Below are positions 23,774 to 30,705 of a stretch of 30,790 nucleotides of DNA, piece by piece. Both the position numbers and the translations under genes were made by a program. The notes under the pieces were generated by a model. The model had not been told where the DNA came from and did not search any database. It saw only the letters and a list, made by a program, of their open reading frames with translations. The stretch lies in assembly GCA_958413095.1 (NCBI GenBank), contig CATYUF010000019.1, forward strand, positions 1 through 30,790, written 5' to 3'. The DNA is from an uncultured Clostridium sp. GTDB taxonomy: Bacteria; Bacillota; Clostridia; TANB77; CAG-508. Numbering within the stretch: the first letter of the stretch is position 1; the number at the start of each line of letters is the position of its first letter.

Positions 23774-24295
23774 TCAATTTTTAGAGAACCCTGGATAAAG
23801 CTGTTCAGCTAACTTGAACATTTCTTCAAAGTTTCTTTTTCCTTTTAGGTCATATACAGCAACCCAATTGTTCTGCTTTTCGATATTATGATAATTTTTA
23901 CCAATAACATCAAAGTGCAATGATTCAAACATGTGAACCACAATTTTGTTGTGAATACGAGTCTGGATATATGCGTATTCATAGTTTTGCTTTTTAAGTT
24001 CTTCAAGAACCTGTAGCAAAGCTTTTTTAGCATATGCTTTCTTCTGACAATCAGGAAATACATAGATTCCATTAATCTTAGCACACTTGGTTGAAGAAAA
24101 ATGGATCATCATGTATCCTACTATTTTTTCGTTGTCATTGAGTTCATAAACAATTCTTGTTCCATTCTTGAATGTTGCTTCATTCTTCTGAATCCATGTA
24201 GAATAATACGGATATTCTCCAATAAATTCTTCAGTTAAACTCCGCAAACCTTCTTTGATTTTTTCCGCCTCTGTCAGCAATACAATTTTCATCAT
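23774..24295 (-). CDS. GNAT-family N-acetyltransferase
   Basis: About 173 residues. The fold pattern is GNAT: KIVGYMMIHFSSTKCAKINGIYVFPDCQKKAYAKKALLQVLEEL, with QKKAYA as the acetyl-CoA loop, then YAYIQTRIHNKIVVHMFESLHFDVIGKNYHN (motif B). Two adjacent ATG codons follow GGAG at 5 and 8 bases; I give the first, while the open frame begins 12 codons further up inside the ASCH gene end. With the ASCH gene it forms a pair richer in G and C than its surroundings. Acceptor unknown. Confidence 0.75.
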   Translation of the reverse strand: MMKIVLLTEAEKIKEGLRSLTEEFIGEYPYYSTWIQKNEATFKNGTRIVYELNDNEKIVGYMMIHFSSTKCAKINGIYVFPDCQKKAYAKKALLQVLEELKKQNYEYAYIQTRIHNKIVVHMFESLHFDVIGKNYHNIEKQNNWVAVYDLKGKRNFEEMFKLAEQLYPGFSKN

Positions 24296-24314
24296 ATAGA
24301 CTCCATCCTTTCTG

Positions 24315-24716
24315 CTAATCTTTGGGTTCATAATTCCAAATGTTTAAATGTCCTTTTGCTGGAATAGGTACATCAAGCGGTTCTACATCTTCTAAAACCC
24401 AGGCATACCTTCCTAAGCTATATTCCCCACATAGGAATTCCTGCTTATTGTCCTGAACTTTGTTCAAAAATTCTTGATCCATATATATGCAATCTACTAA
24501 CTTGCATTTGCATAAAATATTACCGTATCCCATAGGAACATCCGGAATTAACTTCAACAATTCTTTTGTGTGTTCATCACTCCTTTTAATTTTTTTGCAA
24601 CTTGCATGAATGTAAAGTTCACCTCTATAAGATGTCTTCCAACTTCTTGTTTCGATGACTTTCTTCCCTTCTTTAATAAGGGTTGCCCATGGTTCAATTA
24701 AGCTTAAGACTTTCAT
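24315..24716 (-). CDS. ASCH-domain protein
   Basis: 133 residues. The opening MKVLSLIEPWATLIKEGKK, then IETRSWKTSYRGELYIHASCKK, and the later GEYSLGRYAWVLEDVEPL with a final PAKGHLNIWN match ASCH domains, which have a PUA-like fold and bind RNA or modified nucleosides; some hydrolyse N4-acetylcytidine. The KxxExR (KVIETR) signature is present. RBS AAGGAGG is 5 bases from the ATG and a good promoter lies at 24774-24802. Pairing with an acetyltransferase is suggestive of acetylated-nucleoside or RNA-acetylation chemistry, an inference only. Confidence 0.8.
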   Translation of the reverse strand: MKVLSLIEPWATLIKEGKKVIETRSWKTSYRGELYIHASCKKIKRSDEHTKELLKLIPDVPMGYGNILCKCKLVDCIYMDQEFLNKVQDNKQEFLCGEYSLGRYAWVLEDVEPLDVPIPAKGHLNIWNYEPKD

Positions 24717-24773
24717 AATGTCCTCCTTTAAATTGATAAATAATTACTACTTGGAAAATCTTTCCATATCCCT

Positions 24774-24802
24774 ATTATACTACGAATAACCACAAAATTC
24801 AA
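24774..24802 (-). promoter_or_regulatory. Promoter of the ASCH-GNAT operon
   Basis: On the minus strand TTGAAT, 17 bases, TATAAT. A GGAAA-TTTCC type dyad (24752-24764) lies just downstream of the -10 and could be an operator. Confidence 0.7.
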
Positions 24803-24878
24803 TACTCAGCAAAATTTTGTTTCTTATCATTTAGTGATATTTTATACTTTATCCTTAATTTTGATGCTCAAAAATATT

Positions 24879-25874
24879 TCATGTAATATATTTTCTGTGT
24901 GAATTTTTTACATTACTTTGATTTACCATAGCGTATTCCATTGTGGTATCTATTTTTATATGCCCTAATAATTTTTGTACCTGTTCTATTGGCATACCTT
25001 TATCTATCACCATTGTAGCCATTGTTCTTCTAAATTTATGTGGATGAACTTTATTTATATTAGCATCTTTCCCTAAATTCCTAATAGTGATTTCAATTCC
25101 TGATATTCCTAGTCTATTATATGGTTTTATAAGAGATACAAATAATGCTTCATTATTATCTGTTCTCGTTTCTAAATATTTTTCTGTATACATCTTACTT
25201 TTAGCACTAAAATATACTTCTCTTTCACTATTACCTTTTCCTAATACAATGCAACTTCTTTCTTGAAAATTCATATCTGATATGTTTAATCTAGTAAGTT
25301 CCCCGACTCTCATACCAGTTGAAATTAATAGTTCTAATATTGCTAAATCTCTTACATTTGTACAAGTATCTCTTAATTTTTCTAAATTTTCATCTGTTAA
25401 TGTTTCTTTAACTTTCTTAGTTGCTTTTACTTTGTGTATTCTTCTAACAGGACTTTTTACAATATAATCTTCATTCTCTAACCAGCCGAAGAAACTTGAT
25501 AATGTTCTTCTTATATTGTCTATTGTTACCATTCCTGCATTTGAATTATTTTTATAATTAGCCAAGTAATTTCTTAATATTTCAGTTGTAATTTCACTTA
25601 TTGGAAGGTTTATTTTGTTTAACATTTTATTTATATTATCTTTATAATAGTTTAATGTCCTAATTGAACATCCTTCAATTTCTTTAGATGATATAAACTT
25701 ATTTAATATTTCTTCATTATTCTTTTGTATTTCTTGTTTTTGGCTTTGCTCCAATATCTCGATTTGATAACTTAAACATATTTCTGTAAGTATTTCTTTT
25801 AATTTTATTCTTTGGTTATTGTCTAAAAAATTCGTTGTTTCTTCAATTACTTTTTCAACAAATAATTCTCTCAT
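24879..25874 (-). CDS. Tyrosine recombinase / integrase (XerC/D-like)
   Basis: 331 residues and complete. After a helical N-terminal extension (1-65), a SAM-like core-binding domain spans about 66-150 (SIRTLNYYKDNINKML...IRRTLSSFFGWLENEDYI). The catalytic domain holds R in STGMRVGEL, K in VLGKGNSERE, HxxR in HPHKFRRTM, GH in LLGHIKID and the nucleophile Y in TMEYAM. It should cut and rejoin DNA at specific core sites. RBS AAGGAGG is 8 bases from the ATG, with a TATAAT about 60 bases upstream. It is on the same strand as the chimeric recombinase at the left end; an imperfect dyad overlaps its stop codon. Confidence 0.9.
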   Translation of the reverse strand: MRELFVEKVIEETTNFLDNNQRIKLKEILTEICLSYQIEILEQSQKQEIQKNNEEILNKFISSKEIEGCSIRTLNYYKDNINKMLNKINLPISEITTEILRNYLANYKNNSNAGMVTIDNIRRTLSSFFGWLENEDYIVKSPVRRIHKVKATKKVKETLTDENLEKLRDTCTNVRDLAILELLISTGMRVGELTRLNISDMNFQERSCIVLGKGNSEREVYFSAKSKMYTEKYLETRTDNNEALFVSLIKPYNRLGISGIEITIRNLGKDANINKVHPHKFRRTMATMVIDKGMPIEQVQKLLGHIKIDTTMEYAMVNQSNVKNSHRKYIT

Positions 25875-26020
25875 GACAATTACCTCCTTACATTTTTGAA
25901 TAATCTCATAATCTGCAATATATAGAACTAATTATATTATACAATATTTTTCTTATTTTACATAATTCTAGCATTAGTAGTACTTATCAATAAAGTTATT
26001 TATACAAATTTGTTTTTTAA

Positions 26021-26059
26021 AACAAAAAGCAAGTATATCTAAAATTAATATACCCACTT
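26021..26059 (-). terminator. Intrinsic terminator of the nifX-like operon
   Basis: On the minus strand AAGTGGGTATAT pairs with ATATACTTGCTT (12 bp with three G-U pairs) across a nine-base loop, followed by TTTTGTTTT. The stretch 25875-26155 otherwise holds only the recombinase promoter region. Confidence 0.7.
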
Positions 26060-26155
26060 CAAAAATTATATATTTTTTACTTATTTTTATTCAAAATCAA
26101 AAAATCAATCTCAACGACAACTTACTATAAATTTAGCAAATTGCAAAATTGTAAT

Positions 26156-26521
26156 TTATCTTTCTTCTTCATCTTTATTAATTATTTTTTTTATTTTAAA
26201 ATCTTCATACATTGTATCTACACCTATCCTTACATTTTGCTTTTCAATTAATGCTAAAATCATATAATATATTCTTATTTCACTACTATCCTGCGAAACA
26301 AAGACTTCATTTAATTTTTTCATATTTAATTTTTCCAATAAGTATACCTGTGCATGTTCTAATAAAAACTTATTCATTTTTGAGAAAGAATTTGTGCCAG
26401 CACCGTAAAAAAGTTCATATAAAGCACTCTTCCCTATATAACCTCTCTTATTAAATATAATATGAGCATCACATGTTTCTATTGCTCTATAATATTGTTG
26501 CTGTAACTCATATTCACTCAT
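26156..26521 (-). CDS. Protein of unknown function
   Basis: 121 residues, no membrane segment or signal. The sequence is mainly helical: ELQQQYYRAIETCDAHIIF, a glycine-rich turn (YGAGTNSFS) at about 39-47, KMNKFLLEHAQVYLLEKLNMKKLNEVF, then IRIYYMILALIEKQNVRIGVDTMY and a charged tail (KIINKDEEER). I do not recognise the family. It is last in a four-gene operon with the NifX-like and DUF5301-like genes, 22 bases after the latter, and is followed by a terminator. The RBS is weak (AAGAAGAA). Confidence 0.55.
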   Translation of the reverse strand: MSEYELQQQYYRAIETCDAHIIFNKRGYIGKSALYELFYGAGTNSFSKMNKFLLEHAQVYLLEKLNMKKLNEVFVSQDSSEIRIYYMILALIEKQNVRIGVDTMYEDFKIKKIINKDEEER

Positions 26522-26543
26522 ATTTTCTTCTTTTAAATTATTT

Positions 26544-26957
26544 TTATTTAATATATTTTTCTATTGAATTATATTCATTTTGATTTATTTCATATATACC
26601 ATTATATGGTTGTTCAATATAGTATTTATTTTTCCTTTTATACACAAATATCGTTTTTATTTCATTATTTGTAATCTTAAAGTTGATTTTTATTTCATTT
26701 TGAGCATTTACAGGCATATCTTGAATACTCTCTTTTTTTGTTATTCTCTTTATTCCACCTAAAATATCTACAATATTTTTTATTTCTTGAGAATCGTTTA
26801 TATCAATATTTTCTAATGTTATATTTGAAATTTCTTCTGCAATTGGCAATTCTAAACTATATGTTCTTTTATTTAATTTATTATAGCAATAAATACCTGC
26901 TACTGCTCCAATACATAAAAATAATACAATTATAAATATTATCATTTCTTTTTTCAT
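26544..26957 (-). CDS. DUF5301-like membrane-anchored protein
   Basis: 137 residues. One N-terminal hydrophobic segment (about 5-25) anchors an outside domain of about 110 residues with alternating strands. The tail pattern KIDFKITNNEIKTIFVYKR-type strand, KYYIEQPYNGIYEI and EYNSIEKYI fits the DUF5301 family as I recall it; function of that family is not known. RBS GGAG is 8 bases before the ATG. It starts 13 bases after the NifX-like gene. Confidence 0.6.
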   Translation of the reverse strand: MKKEMIIFIIVLFLCIGAVAGIYCYNKLNKRTYSLELPIAEEISNITLENIDINDSQEIKNIVDILGGIKRITKKESIQDMPVNAQNEIKINFKITNNEIKTIFVYKRKNKYYIEQPYNGIYEINQNEYNSIEKYIK

Positions 26958-26970
26958 ATCAATTTCTCCA

Positions 26971-27360
26971 TTAACTATTTTTCATACATCTATTGTGATT
27001 TTCACAATGGTGTTCTCCTTCTACATGATGATGTTCACAATTCACATTTTCATTGTACTTTAATTGCCCTAATAAATATTCATTTATTACATTATCAGCA
27101 TTACCAGAAACTCCTCCAAATAATTGTATATTTGCTTTAGAAAGAGCATCTTTTGCTCCTTGTCCTATACCTCCACAAATTAATACATCTATATTATTAT
27201 TCTTTAAAAATTCTACTAACTTTTCATGTCCATTTGCTGATGTATCAACTATATTTTCTGATACAATTTTTTCATTGTCTACTTCATAAATTTTTACCTT
27301 TTCTGTATGTCCAAAATGTTGAAACACCTTTCCATTTTCATAAGTTATTGCTATTTTCAT
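26971..27360 (-). CDS. NifX/NifB-type dinitrogenase iron-molybdenum cofactor domain protein
   Basis: Residues 1 to about 100 form the NifX/NafY-type cofactor-binding domain: MKIAITYENGKVFQHFGHTE, VKIYEV, then LVEFLKNNNIDVLICGGIGQGAKDAL and LFGGVSGNADN. In this family the domain binds Fe-S or Fe-Mo precursors; in non-nitrogen-fixing Bacillota its job is unknown. Residues 108-125 are a metal-binding-looking tail with three Cys and seven His (C108, H110-112, H117-118, C119, H122, C125). RBS AAGGAGG is 8 bases before the ATG. No nif genes are nearby. Confidence 0.85.
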   Translation of the reverse strand: MKIAITYENGKVFQHFGHTEKVKIYEVDNEKIVSENIVDTSANGHEKLVEFLKNNNIDVLICGGIGQGAKDALSKANIQLFGGVSGNADNVINEYLLGQLKYNENVNCEHHHVEGEHHCENHNRCMKNS

Positions 27361-27389
27361 AATTTTTTCCTCCTTATTTTTTTATAGCT

Positions 27390-27647
27390 TTATACATAAA
27401 ATTTTTTATAGCATTGTTCTATTATTTCATTTTTTTCTTCTTCTGTTAATTCTCTTTTTAATTCATTTATTTTGTTAGTTATTTTTTCTACAACTGTTTT
27501 CATTGTAGTATCTAATTTTTCTGTAGAATAAATTTTTTGATCTAGCATAATTCTTTTTTCAATCTTTTCTTCTCTACTCATAAAAAAGTAAATTGCAATT
27601 CCTACCCCTAATAATATTCCTAATACAAAATATGTATATTAATTCAT
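27390..27647 (-). pseudogene. Small membrane-anchored protein gene interrupted by a stop at codon 3
   Basis: GGGAGG five bases before an ATG at 27645-27647 marks a strong start. It reads Met-Asn-stop (TAA at 27639-27641), then the same frame continues as YTYFVLGILLGVGIAIYFF (one membrane span) and runs without a break into MSREEKIEKRIMLDQKIYS and a helical, charged tail of about 60 residues to the stop at 27390. The intact product would be about 85 residues. An internal ATG (27581) has no RBS and would lose the anchor. A single base change (for example CAA to TAA) explains the lesion. Family unknown. It is 29 bases upstream of the NifX-like gene. Confidence 0.6.
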
Positions 27648-27710
27648 TGTTACCTCCCATTTAATTCTATAATGTCCAGAAATTGGTTTATATTCATCTT
27701 CCTTTCATTC

Positions 27711-27941
27711 TTATAGCTCAAATATATTTGATTTCAACATTATTCTTGATATTTTAGTTTTATCAGAAAAAGGTATTTCCCATATACTACCTACAATACT
27801 TCTTTTAAATTTATACTCTTTTGTTGGCTCTCCTATCAATTTATTTAATTGTTTTTGTAATCCTACTTTATTCGTATAAATCGAAATAATTTTTTCAGCA
27901 TATAATACATTTATTGTTGTTTCTGTTTCGCTTTTATTTGG
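27711..27941 (-). pseudogene. Startless gene fragment, unknown product
   Basis: An open minus-strand frame of 76 codons with protein-like composition (NVLYAEKIISIYTNKVG, LNKLIGEPTKEYKF, GSIWEIPFSDKTKISRIM) ends at TAA 27711-27713. It has no start codon near its front, only an in-frame TAA at 27942-27944, and no RBS. It is probably the 3' part of a broken gene. The rest of 27648-28023 shows no other gene. Confidence 0.4.
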
Positions 27942-28023
27942 TTATTTATATATTTTGCTTATAATATTCCCCTGTTCTTACTTTTCTTGTTTATTTTTCT
28001 TTTGTGAATGTTATTAGTTGACT

Positions 28024-28203
28024 TTAATACAATATATCACTAAATTTTCTACTATATTTATCTATTTCATTTGTACTTTGACTCATTATAAAGTCTGTTA
28101 CTTTTATTCTTAATCTCTCAACTTCTTCTTTTGTATACTTTCTTTCTTCTACTTTTACTCCAGCTTCATTAAATAAATTTATATCTTTGCTTGAAAATTT
28201 CAT
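28024..28203 (-). CDS. Small protein of unknown function (59 residues)
   Basis: ATG at 28201-28203, preceded at 7 bases by AGAGGA, opens a 59-codon frame ending in TAA at 28024-28026. The product starts MKFSSKDINLFNEAGV, has a strongly charged middle (KVEERKYTKEEVERLRIK) and ends FSDILY. It is soluble, helical and without signal or membrane segment. A promoter at 28335-28363 lies upstream. I do not recognise the family; the RBS and codon use support a real gene. Confidence 0.6.
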   Translation of the reverse strand: MKFSSKDINLFNEAGVKVEERKYTKEEVERLRIKVTDFIMSQSTNEIDKYSRKFSDILY

Positions 28204-28219
28204 TGTTATATCCTCTTTT

Positions 28220-28321
28220 CTATTTTAAAATTATACCTTTTATTTCTGGATTCAATAGCTTTACAAAATCTGTTGTTTCTTGATTTGTTTCTAGCCTTTT
28301 AACATTTAAATTTCTCCATTT
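28220..28321 (-). pseudogene. Short broken reading frame upstream of the 59-residue gene
   Basis: About 33 codons read WRNLNVKRLETNQETTDF then VKLLNPEIKGIILK and stop at TAG 28220-28222. The frame is closed upstream by TAG, while an ATG in another frame (MEKFK...) lies at its start, so a frameshift or nonsense change is likely. Protein-like composition is the only support. Confidence 0.3.
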
Positions 28322-28334
28322 CTATTCTATTGGC

Positions 28335-28363
28335 ATTATAACATAAACATATATATTTTCCAA
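28335..28363 (-). promoter_or_regulatory. Promoter upstream of the 59-residue gene
   Basis: On the minus strand TTGGAA, 17 bases, TATAAT. It drives the broken frame at 28220-28321 and the small gene at 28024-28203. Confidence 0.55.
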
Positions 28364-28442
28364 TAGTTTTACCTTTTCGACAAATTTTTTAAGACTTTTT
28401 TATATAAATTCGATATAATGAATATAAGAAGGAGTTGATTTT

Positions 28443-28598
28443 ATGGATTCAAATATATGTTTATTAGTCTAAAAAAATACTGCTAAACTTGAAAAGTTGA
28501 TTTCTGAAAATGCTTCTTATGATAAAATTCTAAAACAGAGTAAAAAACTTGATAAATATCTTTTAATAAGAATGAAATTTATTATGAAAAAAGAATAG
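28443..28598 (+). pseudogene. Spo0E-like phosphatase gene with a nonsense codon
   Basis: One of very few plus-strand genes. AGAAGGAG (28427-28434) lies 8 bases before ATG, and TATAAT (28414-28419) before that. The frame of 52 codons reads MDSNICLLV, then TAA (28470-28472), then KNTAKLEKLISENASYDKI followed by LKQSKKLDKYLLIRMKF and a TAG stop. The SxxLD motif (SKKLD) preceded by an amphipathic helix is the mark of Spo0E-like aspartyl phosphatases, which remove phosphate from Spo0A. The TAA at codon 10 cuts it off before the motif. A C-to-T change of a CAA codon would explain it. Its end overlaps the terminator at 28587-28614. Confidence 0.55.
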
Positions 28599-28614
28599 GA
28601 CTGCTCCTATTCTT
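28587..28614 (-). terminator. Intrinsic terminator of the transporter gene
   Basis: AAGAATAGGA and TCCTATTCTT form a perfect 10-bp stem with a CTGC loop. On the minus strand TTTTTT follows. It lies 59 bases past the stop of the MATE/flippase-like gene and also covers the end of the Spo0E-like pseudogene. Confidence 0.8.
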
Positions 28615-28672
28615 AAATTCAGCCTTATAACTTTAATTATAAGTAGTAATACTAATATTAATTGTAATTATT

Positions 28673-29899
28673 TCATGTATTTAATATTTTATTTTCATTT
28701 TTCTTTATATGTAAATTTTCTTTTTTATATAGTTTATATAAAACTACTCTATAAACTATACTTCTAAAATAGAAATCAATAAAATTTACTATTCCAAACA
28801 CAAACAGTGCAAAAGAAGTATTTATAAATAATACACATATTAATAGTCTTACTATAACTCCAACCGTAGAGCCTATAAGCAATATGAATGATTTCCCTTG
28901 AGTAATACATAATGTCTTATATGTTTCATACGGATATATTCCAAATACCCCAAATGAATAAAATATAATATATGGAAAGCATTTATGTAGTGGCAAACTT
29001 CCATGTGATATTATTAAATATATAAAAGTAAATACAAAGTTTAATAATATAATTAATGCAAAGCATTTGTTTTTCATATTCATACAATTATTATACTGTT
29101 CTTCATATGTTTTACCTTCTGGAACTTTAATCATCAAAGTTGCTTGATATGCATTTGTAATAATTTCTAAACTTAGACATACAGAATAGCAAATAGTATG
29201 TATTCCATAATATTCTGTTCCCATATGACTTGCAACTACACCATATAATAATAAAAATATTCTAGACAATAGCCTCTCAGAAGAATATGCTAAACCATAT
29301 TTAAACACATTTTTTAAAGACTCTTTATTTGGAAACTCAAATTTCAATTTCAAATTATATAGCATATATATGATGGATATAAACCACGATATTATTGTTG
29401 CAATGAATAAAAATGTTAAGTTTTTAGTAAGAAAATATGCTAGTGCATCTAATCCAACCAAAGAAACATAGAAAACAATTAAGCTCTTTCTATATAATTT
29501 TAGTTTTCCTTTAAGTCTTACTATTTCAAAAATTCCATTTGCTAATCTTCCTAATACTACATACGCAATATAAAAATTTAATAATATAGAAAGCATATCT
29601 TTTTGTATATTGCTCAATTCAAATATGTTTATTATCAAATTTTTACAACTAAAAACTATTATTCCCATTAGTATCCCAAATATAATATTAAACCATAAAT
29701 ATTGCCATTCATTTTTTCTTGTAGTTCTATAAGTATATATACCTATTTCACCAAAAGATTTAAAAATTGAATCTATTAATAAAAAACTCCCAGTTACTAC
29801 TATAGTATCAATACTAATTAAGTTGTTAAATGCTGAGTCTATACTATCTGCTATACTCATAAATATAAAACTTATAAGAATAGATATAAATTCTTTCAT
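28673..29899 (-). CDS. MATE / polysaccharide-flippase-like membrane transporter
   Basis: 408 residues with about 12 hydrophobic spans and no ATP-binding motif. The arrangement (MKEFISILISFIFMSIADSIDSAFN at the start, GEIGIYTYRTTRKNEW, a central ESLKNVFKYGLAYSSERLLSRIF between halves, and YGIHTICYSVCLSLEIITNAYQ) fits the MOP superfamily: MATE drug/metabolite antiporters or lipid-linked sugar flippases. It is somewhat shorter than the usual 440-460 of MATE proteins. RBS AGAGGA is about 8 bases before the ATG; a candidate operator covers the -10 at 29955-29960. Substrate unknown. Confidence 0.7.
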   Translation of the reverse strand: MKEFISILISFIFMSIADSIDSAFNNLISIDTIVVTGSFLLIDSIFKSFGEIGIYTYRTTRKNEWQYLWFNIIFGILMGIIVFSCKNLIINIFELSNIQKDMLSILLNFYIAYVVLGRLANGIFEIVRLKGKLKLYRKSLIVFYVSLVGLDALAYFLTKNLTFLFIATIISWFISIIYMLYNLKLKFEFPNKESLKNVFKYGLAYSSERLLSRIFLLLYGVVASHMGTEYYGIHTICYSVCLSLEIITNAYQATLMIKVPEGKTYEEQYNNCMNMKNKCFALIILLNFVFTFIYLIISHGSLPLHKCFPYIIFYSFGVFGIYPYETYKTLCITQGKSFILLIGSTVGVIVRLLICVLFINTSFALFVFGIVNFIDFYFRSIVYRVVLYKLYKKENLHIKKNENKILNT

Positions 29900-29947
29900 C
29901 TCTTTATCCTCTTTTATAATTTAAACAAACTTGTACTATTAATAACA

Positions 29948-29966
29948 AAGAATCATTATAATTCTT
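29948..29966 (-). promoter_or_regulatory. 9-1-9 inverted repeat over the -10 of the transporter gene
   Basis: On the minus strand AAGAATTAT, A, ATGATTCTT: a 9-1-9 dyad with one mismatch. It covers TATAAT (29955-29960). The 7-1-7 core (GAATTAT-A-ATGATTC) is in the style of Fur-family (Fur/PerR/Zur) boxes, without matching any one consensus. Confidence 0.4.
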
Positions 29967-30055
29967 GTGTCATTTCTTAATGTTCATTATTATAACATAT
30001 TTTTTACTTTTTGTAGTTTAATTCTCCATATTTTTATAAAATTCTATATTTTTTC

Positions 30056-30084
30056 TTGACTTTGTTTTATTGTTTTGATAAATT
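30056..30084 (+). promoter_or_regulatory. Promoter of the HU pseudogene
   Basis: TTGACT, 17 bases, TAAATT, about 44 bases before the HU start codon, with AAGAGGTG as ribosome site. The -10 is a weak match. Confidence 0.45.
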
Positions 30085-30127
30085 TGAAATTGAACTAAAG
30101 ATAGAAAATTGAAAAGAGGTGAAATGA

Positions 30128-30309
30128 ATGAATAAAACTGAATTAATAAAAGCTATGATGGAAAAAACAGGTGATACAAAGAAAACTACTGAAGAAACTT
30201 TAAATGCTTTTATTTCTGTTATAACTGAAGCATTACAAAACGAAGATAAAGTTCAATTATTGCTCCAGTATTCAAAGCTGGAAAAGCTTTAAAAGATATA
30301 GTAAAATTT
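30128..30309 (+). pseudogene. HU-family DNA-binding protein gene with internal deletion
   Basis: The start MNKTELIKAMMEKTGDTKKT and ALNAFISVITEAL-like helix are clearly HU/IHF, up to DKVQL at about residue 44. The conserved beta-arm (GFGTF...RxxRxGRNPxTG) is absent; instead, in another frame, IAPVFKAGKALKDIVK, the HU C-terminal helix, follows at once. About 30 codons have been deleted with a frameshift, giving a stop soon after. HU bends and compacts DNA; without the arm this product cannot. The start is fixed by AAGAGGTG. An intact copy should exist elsewhere if HU is essential here. Confidence 0.8.
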
Positions 30310-30313
30310 TCTT

Positions 30314-30435
30314 TTAGCTTGCTACTTCTAATCTCCCATTGCACTTACCACAACGGTATTTTTTAATTAAATTTTTTTTAATCTCTGTCTATATATTATA
30401 GCTCCACACCCTTTACAAATATACAATATTTTCAT
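30314..30435 (-). pseudogene. Zinc-ribbon small protein gene with a -1 frameshift in an A8 run
   Basis: The minus-strand frame from ATG 30433-30435 reads MKILYICKGCGAIIYRQRLKK and stops at once after AAAAAAAA (30372-30379). With one extra A the frame continues NLIKKYRCGKCNGRLEVAS to TAA at 30314-30316, giving a 41-codon protein with two CxxC knuckles (CKGC and CGKC), a typical zinc ribbon. The base count of 122 is exactly one short of 41 codons. Options are a true frameshift, an assembly error in the homopolymer, or slippage that restores the product. No strong RBS is visible. Confidence 0.55.
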
Positions 30436-30705
30436 TGGTTTATAATATAAAAATTATTTCGTTTTTTATGCTTTTTTATAATTTTATTTTATACATTTAA
30501 ATATTTTATTTTAATTTATTCTAAAAGTAGAAAAAAATTCTTTTTAATTTATTTTTGTTTTTATTTATATATATATTATTTATGTAGTTTTCAATAAGAA
30601 AGCAAAAAACATCCTATTCCCCTACTCCCTAATTTATAATAAATTATATGTACTCTATTTTCTAATATTTAAACAAATCATATATATCTAATTGTTAAAA
30701 AAGAG
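30436..30705. other. Very AT-rich spacer without visible genes
   Basis: About 270 bases of T- and A-runs with no frame of protein-like composition, no ribosome site followed by a frame, and no clear stem. I see no function. Confidence 0.5.

Noticed and set aside
27639..28472. Possible reassignment of TAA to glutamine, because two small genes have in-frame TAA where CAA would fit.
   Set aside because: Many intact genes here end in TAA with the next gene starting in overlap (for example TAATG at 5097-5101 and 14288-14292), so TAA is a real stop.
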